From Actinomycetes bacterium (GTDB lineage: Bacteria; Actinomycetota; Actinomycetes; Actinomycetales; Actinomycetaceae), in contig JAFAAX010000112.1 in NCBI GenBank assembly GCA_023426345.1, positions 1 to 6,228 on the forward strand: DNA of 6,228 nt, in the 5' to 3' direction. The position numbers were made by a program, and so were the translations under genes. Below are positions 1-4,459 of the stretch, piece after piece (the stretch's first letter is position 1; the number at the start of each line of letters is the position of its first letter). The notes below the pieces were generated by a model. It worked only from the letters and a program-made list of their open reading frames with translations, searched no databases and was not told where the DNA came from.

Positions 1-6
1 GGGCCG

Positions 7-23
7 CCCCCGTCGACGCGGGG
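7..23. other. Dyad in the leader edge region
   Basis: The 52 bases before the first gene contain an 8-base palindrome (cgtcgacg, 11-18) flanked by CCCC on the left and CGGGG on the right, giving a near-perfect GC-rich dyad. It could be the terminator of a gene that ends before the window, or simply a product of high GC content. There is no T-tract after it. No coding sequence can be supported in bases 1-52. Confidence 0.25.
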
Positions 24-40
24 CCCGCGACGCCCCCGGC

Positions 41-46
41 TAGACT
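41..46 (+). promoter_or_regulatory. -10 box of a probable leaderless promoter for the kinase gene
   Basis: TAGACT fits the actinobacterial -10 pattern TANNNT and is followed by six bases (cggcac) and then the ATG at 53. That spacing would place transcription initiation at the start codon itself. No Shine-Dalgarno sequence precedes this ATG, which agrees with a leaderless transcript. No convincing -35 box is visible about 17 bp upstream. Confidence 0.55.
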
Positions 47-52
47 CGGCAC

Positions 53-817
53 ATGCACATCGAGCCCGCGGATCCGCCTGTGCCCGGCGAGGACGCCCCG
101 TGCTCCGGCACGCCGTCCCCGGGACCCTCGGATGTGCCCGCCACGGAGGCCGCGCAGGACGGCCTGTTCGAGGTCCCCCGCGGCGCCCGGCGCCTCCGCG
201 CCCGCGTCGTCGTCTTGTCGGGCCCCTCGGGCTCGGGCAAGACGTCGCTGTCCACGCGCACGGGCCTGTCCTCGCTGTCCCTCGATCACTTCTACCGCGA
301 CGGGGACGAGGCGGGCCTGCCGATGCTGCGCGAGGGGCTGGTCGACTGGGACGACGCCCGCTCGTGGGACGCCGACGACGCCTCGGCGGCCGTCCTGGAG
401 CTGTGCCGGACCGGGTCCACGGAGGTCCCGATCTACGACATCCCGACGAACCGCCGCACGGGGACGCGCCGCATGGTCCTCGACGAGGACGACGCCCTGT
501 TCATCGCGGAGGGCATCTTCTCCGCCGAGCTCGTCCACCGCCTCGAGGACGAGGGCGTCCTGGCGGACGCGCTGTGCATCGCCCGTTCGCCGCTGCGCAA
601 CATGTGGTTCCGTCTGCTGCGCGACCTCGGCGAGGCGCGCAAGCCTCCGAACGTCCTGCTCATGCGCGGCGCGAAGCTGGCCCGCGAGGAGCCGGCGAAG
701 ATCCGGCACTGGGTGTCGTGCGGCTGCCGCCCGATCGGGTCCTTGGAGGAGGCGGCCGCCGCGCTGGAGGCCCTCGCCCACGCCGAGCGCCACGCGCGCG
801 CCGCTGCGAGGCCGTGA
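53..817 (+). CDS. Uridine kinase-like P-loop NTPase
   Basis: A 254-residue cytoplasmic protein of the uridine kinase / phosphoribulokinase-like P-loop group, probably a nucleoside kinase that phosphorylates uridine or cytidine in pyrimidine salvage; the substrate is inferred from the family. Visible motifs are the Walker A loop GPSGSGKTS (57-65), LDHFYRD (77-83; compare LDDFY in Udk), DWDDARSWD (98-106), VPIYDIPTNRRTG (125-137) and IAEGIFSAE (151-159), then an Arg-rich lid-like segment (187-197). The first ~48 residues are Pro/Ala-rich, precede the fold and are probably disordered. They are kept because the ATG sits ideally behind a TANNNT box and no better start is seen. The stop overlaps the next gene's ATG, so the two are probably translated in a coupled way. 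It is divergent from classical Udk, so substrate specificity is uncertain. Confidence 0.85.
   Translation: MHIEPADPPVPGEDAPCSGTPSPGPSDVPATEAAQDGLFEVPRGARRLRARVVVLSGPSGSGKTSLSTRTGLSSLSLDHFYRDGDEAGLPMLREGLVDWDDARSWDADDASAAVLELCRTGSTEVPIYDIPTNRRTGTRRMVLDEDDALFIAEGIFSAELVHRLEDEGVLADALCIARSPLRNMWFRLLRDLGEARKPPNVLLMRGAKLAREEPAKIRHWVSCGCRPIGSLEEAAAALEALAHAERHARAAARP
808..811 (+). promoter_or_regulatory. Ribosome binding site deciding the lipoprotein start
   Basis: GAGG lies five bases before the ATG at 817, inside the last codons of the kinase gene. In-frame ATGs further in, at 874 and 904, have no comparable purine-rich site. This supports 817 as the start, with translational coupling through the TGATG overlap. 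Confidence 0.5.
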
Positions 818-1362
818 TGCCTCGCCGTGACGAGGGCGCGCGCCGGGCGCGGCCGGCCGTGTCTCATCGGGCAATGGACCCCGGTGCCCCGCGTCGCCGT
901 GCGATGACGGCGGCGGCCGCGGCATCGGTCGCCCTCGTCCTCGCGTCGTGCGCCTTTGACGGCCGCTGGGAGATCGTCATCACCGATGCCTGCCCGGCGA
1001 TCGGATACTCGAGCGCCCTCGTCGTCTATGTCGACGATCCGACCGGAGACGCCTCCGACGTGCGGATCTGCGAGAACGAGGGATGCGAGCCCCCGGAGGA
1101 CCGGAGCGCCCCCGACAGGCTGGGAGCCAACGGCGGCATCGACGCCGACGCCACCGACGGACGGGTCGATCTGGGGATCGTCGGCGGGGAGGCCACGCTG
1201 GGCATGCTCGTCTCCGCTCCGAGCCCCCTCTGGATCGACGTCCTGGACGAGGGCGGCCGCGTGCTGTCGACCGCTCGCGTGGAGCCCGACTACATCCGCA
1301 TCGATGGGACCGAGCGGTGCGGCGGCAACCGTCGCGCCGACGTCACGGTCGCCGTCCCCTGA
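817..1362 (+). CDS. Predicted small secreted lipoprotein, function unknown
   Basis: A 181-residue protein I do not recognise. From the ATG at 817 there is a basic, Arg-rich N-terminus (RRR at 26-28), a short Ala/Val/Leu hydrophobic stretch (32-43) and a lipobox ending LASC at Cys45. This predicts export, diacylglyceryl attachment at Cys45 and anchoring to the outer face of the membrane. A start at 874 would give a more typical signal peptide with the lipid Cys at residue 26. The mature part is acidic, about 136 residues long, with predicted beta-rich stretches (around 64-74 and 145-165). It has four more cysteines (59, 85, 90, 168) that could form disulfides outside the cell. It overlaps the kinase stop codon and is probably co-transcribed, although a membrane lipoprotein and a nucleoside kinase share no obvious function. 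No family can be named from the sequence. Confidence 0.7.
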   Translation: MPRRDEGARRARPAVSHRAMDPGAPRRRAMTAAAAASVALVLASCAFDGRWEIVITDACPAIGYSSALVVYVDDPTGDASDVRICENEGCEPPEDRSAPDRLGANGGIDADATDGRVDLGIVGGEATLGMLVSAPSPLWIDVLDEGGRVLSTARVEPDYIRIDGTERCGGNRRADVTVAVP

Positions 1363-1402
1363 CCCACGTCGTCGCACCGTCCGACTGGACGAGGTCGACT
1401 CT

Positions 1403-1421
1403 GCGCCGCCGAAGGCGGCGC
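1403..1421 (+). terminator. Putative terminator of the kinase-lipoprotein operon
   Basis: A perfect 8-bp stem (gcgccgcc / ggcggcgc) closes a GAA loop 40 bases after the lipoprotein stop codon. There is no U-run after it, so it would be a U-less terminator of the kind often seen in high-GC actinobacteria. It could work in either direction. Confidence 0.5.
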
Positions 1422-1496
1422 CGTCCTCGTCAGGCGGGACGGTGGGCGAGGATCAGGTCGCGCAAGTTCGTGAAGGCCAGGCGCCGACCCGCGCGC

Positions 1497-1619
1497 CGAC
1501 AGCACCAAATGGTCGACTGCCCGTCAGAGCAGGATTCCCGAGTCACCGTCTCCGACCTGCACGGACACGACCTGCGCTCGGTTGAGCCCGCGGACATCGG
1601 CGACCATTTGGTGTTGTCG
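1497..1619. repeat. 123-bp element bounded by 19-bp inverted repeats
   Basis: The left arm (1497-1515, cgacagcaccaaatggtcg) and the right arm (1601-1619, cgaccatttggtgttgtcg) are reverse complements at 18 of 19 positions, with an uninterrupted 13-bp core. The single difference (1502 against 1614) would still pair as G-U in RNA. The 85-bp interior has lower GC than the neighbouring genes and no recognisable protein. It may be a miniature inverted-repeat transposable element or an IS remnant, or the base stem of a structured RNA. I see no obvious target-site duplication just outside the arms. Confidence 0.6.
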
Positions 1620-1641
1620 AGGTCGCAGACACGGTGCTGGC

Positions 1642-1654
1642 CCGGGAACCCCGG
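1642..1654 (-). terminator. Small hairpin directly after the SDR stop
   Basis: On the minus strand CCGGG-GTT-CCCGG starts at the base immediately after the TGA of the SDR gene. The 5-bp stem is short and lacks a T-tract, so it is a weak terminator candidate. The larger inverted repeat further downstream may contribute to termination. Confidence 0.3.
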
Positions 1655-2443
1655 TCACAGGACGGGCGTCGCGCCCCCGTCGACGCGCAGGGCCGTGCCC
1701 GTCACGTAGGCGGCGGGCTCGGAGGCGAGGAAGGCCACCGCCGCCCCGAACTCGGACGGCGCGCCCAGCCGCCCGGCGGGGATGGCGGCGAGGTTGCGCG
1801 CCCGGACCTCCTCGAGCGGGACACCCTGCGCGGTCGCGGCATCGCCATCGAGCTCGGCGATCCGGTCCGTCGCGATCCGTCCAGCCAAGACCATGTTGAC
1901 GGTCACGCCATCGGCGGCCACCTCCGCGGCGAGGGTCCTCAGCCAGCCCGCGAGCGCCGACCGGCCCATGGTGGACAGCACCAGCGACGGGATCCCGACA
2001 TCCACCGACGTCGAGCTGATCGCGACGATCCGCCCCCATCGCTGCTCGCGCATATGCGCCAGTGTGAGGCCCACCAGGTGGACGTGGGGGACGACCAGGC
2101 GGTCGACGGCGGAGTCGACCTCGTCGGGATCGACGTCGAGCGCGGTCGCCGGGCGCGGACCCGGGCCGTTGAGCACCACGATGTCCGGGTCCCCGAACGC
2201 GTCGCGCGTGCGTTCGACCGCGCGGAGGCGGCCGTCCGGGTGGAGCAGGTTGACCTCGGCGCCGGCGGCCCGTCCGCCGTCCCGGGCGTTGATCGCGGCC
2301 ACCACCTCCCGGATCACCTCGCCGCGGCGCCCCGTGACGACGACGTCGACGCCCTCGGCGGCCAACGCCTCGGCGCTGGCGCGCCCCAGTCCCGCTGTGG
2401 AGGCTGCGACCAATGCCACACGCCCCTCGATTCCCAGGTCCAT
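1655..2443 (-). CDS. Atypical SDR family oxidoreductase (FabG-like fold)
   Basis: A 262-residue protein with the layout of a classical short-chain dehydrogenase: a Rossmann fold starting near residue 8, a glycine-rich turn AASTAGLG (13-20) in place of TGxxxGxG, LNGPGP (91-96) in place of NNAG, an ISS segment (142-144), and a C-terminal VTGTALRVDGG (247-257) typical of FabG-like proteins. The usual YxxxK is replaced by SLVLSTMGR (153-161), so the catalytic Tyr and Lys are missing. A FabG-like SDR subgroup with exactly this kind of degenerate site is known, and its reaction is not established. It probably binds a dinucleotide, but I would not name a substrate. The ATG has a GAGGGG site five bases upstream, in contrast to the leaderless-type starts of three other genes here. 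It converges on the kinase operon and diverges from the TA remnant. Earlier in-frame starts are not supported. Confidence 0.87.
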   Translation of the reverse strand: MDLGIEGRVALVAASTAGLGRASAEALAAEGVDVVVTGRRGEVIREVVAAINARDGGRAAGAEVNLLHPDGRLRAVERTRDAFGDPDIVVLNGPGPRPATALDVDPDEVDSAVDRLVVPHVHLVGLTLAHMREQRWGRIVAISSTSVDVGIPSLVLSTMGRSALAGWLRTLAAEVAADGVTVNMVLAGRIATDRIAELDGDAATAQGVPLEEVRARNLAAIPAGRLGAPSEFGAAVAFLASEPAAYVTGTALRVDGGATPVL

Positions 2444-2448
2444 CCGCG

Positions 2449-2454
2449 CCCCTC
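2449..2454 (-). promoter_or_regulatory. Shine-Dalgarno site of the SDR gene
   Basis: Read on the minus strand, GAGGGG lies five bases before the ATG at 2443. It is the clearest ribosome binding site in the window and fixes this start. Confidence 0.6.
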
Positions 2455-2460
2455 ATCCAC

Positions 2461-2485
2461 GACAACCGGTGTTCCACCCATTGTC
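2461..2485. promoter_or_regulatory. 25-bp imperfect dyad upstream of the SDR gene, possible operator
   Basis: The outer arms GACAA/TTGTC and inner arms GGTG/CACC pair symmetrically around a TTC centre, giving 9 paired positions of 11. The dyad lies 17 bases before the SDR start codon, between divergent coding sequences. A weak -35-like GTGACA (minus strand, 2482-2487) overlaps one end. It could be a repressor operator or a hairpin in the 5' leader. No regulator of known specificity can be assigned. Confidence 0.35.
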
Positions 2486-2534
2486 ACGCAGGCGACGCCG
2501 CCCCGGCCCTCTTTCCATCTCCCGCGTCACACGC

Positions 2535-2851
2535 ATGGTCGACGAACGGGGTGCCGTCGTCATCCTGAGGAACAACACACCGCGTGGCGTCCTCATCGAC
2601 ATCAACGAACTGGACGAGCAGGTCCCAGTCGAGATCGATGCCTCCGGATCCCGCGACCGCCGCGTCGAGGAGTCGGCCCGGCACTTCCTTCAGAAGTACC
2701 ACCGGGCGTTCGAGGAACTCGCGAAGCGAGAAGGCCGTCGATCGACGAGGTCATCCTCATGCGCGACCTCGCTCTCGCCGAACATGGTGGGTCGCCGGGT
2801 CTCCGCGACACGTCCGATGTCGACCGCCGGATCCTCCACCGACTCACCTGA
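2535..2851 (+). pseudogene. Remnant of a Phd/Doc-type toxin-antitoxin module
   Basis: From the ATG at 2535 one frame reads a Phd/YefM-like antitoxin core: RGAVVILRNNTPRGVLIDINEL (5-26, split here only for description) resembles the beta-hairpin of that family, then comes a charged helical tail ending near HRAFEELAK (56-64, base 2726). Only about five residues precede the GAVVIL strand, where Phd proteins usually have around 20, so the N-terminus looks lost. The frame then runs on with no stop in unrelated low-complexity sequence. From about base 2735 another frame reads RPSIDEVILMRDLALAEHGG followed by SPGLRD, which matches the N-terminal region of Doc (Fic fold) toxins. It ends at a TGA (2849-2851) after about 40 residues, with no Fic motif HPFxxGNKR. 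The toxin is therefore truncated and probably inactive. GC content (about 60-63% over 2521-2640) is lower than in neighbouring genes, consistent with acquisition. Homology is judged by eye. Confidence 0.55.
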
Positions 2852-2852
2852 C

Positions 2853-2882
2853 GGCACCGTCCTCAGTGCCGAGGACGGTGCC
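2853..2882. terminator. Bidirectional terminator between the TA remnant and yibE/F
   Basis: A perfect 12-bp stem (ggcaccgtcctc / gaggacggtgcc) encloses a six-base loop (agtgcc). It begins one base after the TGA of the Doc-like frame, and the TGA of the convergent YibE/F gene (2863-2865) lies within its left arm and loop. There is no T-tract on either side. It is the strongest simple hairpin in the window and is placed to stop transcription from both directions. Confidence 0.7.
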
Positions 2883-4281
2883 GATCGGAGGCGGAGGCCC
2901 CGTCCCGGTCCCGGCCCCCGACCGCGTCAAGGGTGCCGGGGAAGGCCCCGTCCCCGGGCATCCCCTCCCCCGCGACGCGGGGGCGGCCCACCAGCGCGGC
3001 GGCGATCACGGTCGTCAACGGGATGGCGAGCACCAGCCCGATGGAGGCGACGGCGATGCCGACCAGCTCGTGGGCGATGTCATCGTAGGTGACGAGGTCG
3101 AGCAGCGTGTGGTCGAGCGTCGAGACCAGCATGAGGAGCCCCAGCGCGCCGCCCGCGTACGCGAACGCGATCGTGTAGACGGTCGAGGCGATGTGGTCGC
3201 GCCCGATCCTCATGGCGTGCGCGAAGATGCTCCAGCGCGTGTCCCCCGGCGCCGCCGCACGGAGTTCCCACACCGACGACGCCTGGGTGATCGTGACGTC
3301 GTTGAGCACGCCGACGCCGCCGAGGACCATGCCGCACAGCAGCACGCCCCGCATGTCGGCGTGGGGGGCGTAATAGGCGAGCTGGGTCATCTCCTCGGTG
3401 CCGGCGGCCAGCAGGTGCGAGGCCGGGATCGCCCACGCGGCCAGCGCCGTCACCAGCGCGATGCCGGCGAACGTCCCGAGCAGCGCCGTCGAGGACTTCA
3501 CCGAGATCCCATGCGCCAGGTAGACGACCAGGAAGAGCACGGCCGCGGCCGTCGTCAGGGCCACGGGGACGGACGGCCTGCCGGCCAGCAGCGCCGGCAG
3601 CGTGAAGAACCAGATCGTGGCCAGCGCCCCCACCAGCCCGCACAGCGCCGCCAGTCCCTTGAGACGGGCCACCGCGATGACCACGACGGCCAGGGCGATC
3701 CCCAGGACCGCCAGCGGCATGCCCCGGTGGAAGTCCATGAACAGGTAGGTGACGGACGGCTGGGCGCCCGGTGTGCCGGACAGGGCCTGCCCGGACGGGG
3801 ATCCGGCGCCGGCCGTGCCCGTCCCACCGGTGTCCGCCGAGCCCGTGCCCGAGGTCCCCGCGTCCGTCCCCTGACTGCTCCCGCCGTCGGCGTTCGGGAT
3901 CGCAGATCCGGCGATGCCGCCGTCGCCGGCCGTCGGCACCGCGATGAGGCGCATCGTCGCGCCGACGGTGTCGTCGGTGACCAGCGCGGCGCCCAGCTGA
4001 ACGTCCGCCTCCTCGCCGGTGGCGTCGATGCGGACGCGGACGGTGGCGTTCTGGCCGGTCTGGACGTCCCCGGGGTCCTCGACGGACAGGACCGTGCCCG
4101 AGACCTCCTGCGTGCCGCCGGCCAGGAAGCTCCGCCGGTCGGGCAGGTCGGAGGCGCGCGGCCACAGGACGACCAGCGCCGCCAGGGTCGCGGCGAGCAG
4201 CGCCACCATGACGACGGCCAGGCGGGCCTTCACCGTCCGGCTCGCGGGCGCGGGCCCGCCATGAGCATGCGAGTGCGACAT
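2863..4281 (-). CDS. YibE/F family multipass membrane protein
   Basis: A 472-residue protein of the YibE/F family, which spans the cytoplasmic membrane and whose transported substrate or role is unknown. Residues 19-41 form an N-terminal membrane anchor. An extracytoplasmic region follows (about 42-185) with a small beta-rich part (59-115) and a Gly/Ser/Thr low-complexity linker (about 119-175). Seven further hydrophobic segments lie at roughly 188-206, 208-228, 238-256, 264-284, 308-325, 366-388 and 404-432. The family signature GVGVLNDVTITQASSVWEL (322-340) is present, as is the preceding acidic THADM-like stretch (306-310, PHADM). The cytoplasmic C-terminus is charged and variable. The longest frame starts at 4395, but its first 38 residues are Arg-rich and unlike the family. 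The ATG at 4281 sits seven bases behind a TAGTGT box and begins MSHSHAHGG, so it is preferred. It lies downstream of lysS on the same strand but with its own apparent promoter. Confidence 0.9.
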   Translation of the reverse strand: MSHSHAHGGPAPASRTVKARLAVVMVALLAATLAALVVLWPRASDLPDRRSFLAGGTQEVSGTVLSVEDPGDVQTGQNATVRVRIDATGEEADVQLGAALVTDDTVGATMRLIAVPTAGDGGIAGSAIPNADGGSSQGTDAGTSGTGSADTGGTGTAGAGSPSGQALSGTPGAQPSVTYLFMDFHRGMPLAVLGIALAVVVIAVARLKGLAALCGLVGALATIWFFTLPALLAGRPSVPVALTTAAAVLFLVVYLAHGISVKSSTALLGTFAGIALVTALAAWAIPASHLLAAGTEEMTQLAYYAPHADMRGVLLCGMVLGGVGVLNDVTITQASSVWELRAAAPGDTRWSIFAHAMRIGRDHIASTVYTIAFAYAGGALGLLMLVSTLDHTLLDLVTYDDIAHELVGIAVASIGLVLAIPLTTVIAAALVGRPRVAGEGMPGDGAFPGTLDAVGGRDRDGASASDRHRPRH

Positions 4282-4288
4282 GGCCCTC

Positions 4289-4294
4289 ACACTA
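4289..4294 (-). promoter_or_regulatory. -10 box of a probable leaderless promoter for yibE/F
   Basis: TAGTGT on the minus strand fits TANNNT and is followed by seven bases (gagggcc) and the ATG at 4281. The purines of those seven bases could also act as a ribosome binding site, but they sit only about three bases from the ATG. No good -35 hexamer is seen; a 12-bp palindrome occupies that position. Confidence 0.5.
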
Positions 4295-4312
4295 ACCGCG
4301 CGTCCCGACCGC

Positions 4313-4324
4313 CCGTCCGGACGG
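4313..4324. promoter_or_regulatory. 12-bp perfect palindrome at the -35 position of yibE/F
   Basis: CCGTCCGGACGG is its own reverse complement and lies 18 bases upstream of the proposed -10 box, where RNA polymerase would contact the -35 region. It could be a binding site for a dimeric regulator. In such GC-rich DNA a chance palindrome is also possible. Confidence 0.3.
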
Positions 4325-4355
4325 ACCAGGGGTCGCCCTCGTCGACGACGGCCCT

Positions 4356-4372
4356 GCGGGCAGCGCGCCCGC
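4356..4372 (-). terminator. Possible lysS terminator hairpin
   Basis: A perfect 6-bp stem (gcgggc / gcccgc) with a five-base loop lies 87 bases after the lysS stop and before the yibE/F promoter. A second, weaker structure (CCGG pairing with CCGG, about 4427-4445) lies nearer the stop. Neither has a T-tract, so it is uncertain whether lysS transcription ends here or reads into yibE/F. The 178-bp intergenic stretch otherwise shows no gene. Confidence 0.3.
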
Positions 4373-4459
4373 GCACGCCCGCGCGAACCGGACACGCGCG
4401 CGCGGCAGCCCGCCCCCAGCGTGGCAGCCGGCCTCTTCGGAACCGGACCCGCGCCGCCG

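Larger units (their letters stand above)
1363..1654. other. Convergent intergenic region with structured elements, no supported gene
   Basis: About 290 bp separate the lipoprotein stop from the SDR stop on the opposite strand. The region holds a GC-rich hairpin near the lipoprotein end, a 123-bp segment bounded by long inverted repeats, and a small hairpin directly after the SDR stop. By hand count, bases 1501-1620 are about 62% GC, clearly below the flanking genes. Short open frames exist (for example a Cys-rich 55-codon frame on the minus strand, 1430-1597). None has a convincing ribosome binding site or recognisable domain. Confidence 0.6.

Noticed and set aside
26..45. Possible twin-arginine export signal for the lipoprotein (RRR at residues 26-28)
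   Set aside because: The residues after the arginines do not fit the S-R-R-x-F-L-K pattern. Ordinary Sec-dependent lipoprotein export is enough. The coordinates given are residue positions within the protein encoded at 817-1362.
100..816. An upstream extension of the lipoprotein frame through the kinase gene
   Set aside because: The translation is Pro/Arg/Gly-rich noise overlapping a well-supported kinase. The real start is the ATG at 817 with its GAGG site.
433..1377. A 314-codon minus-strand frame opposite the kinase and lipoprotein genes
   Set aside because: No recognisable motif or start signal, and it is fully antisense to better supported genes.
1430..1654. A 74-codon continuation of the SDR frame after its stop, including a Cys-rich 55-codon frame (1430-1597) across the inverted repeat
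   Set aside because: The SDR ends with its normal C-terminal motif before the TGA. No selenocysteine or readthrough context is visible, and open frames of this length are common in this DNA.
1524..2477. A 317-codon minus-strand frame overlapping the SDR gene
   Set aside because: It is in a different frame from the recognisable SDR and its translation is Arg/Gly-rich without domains.
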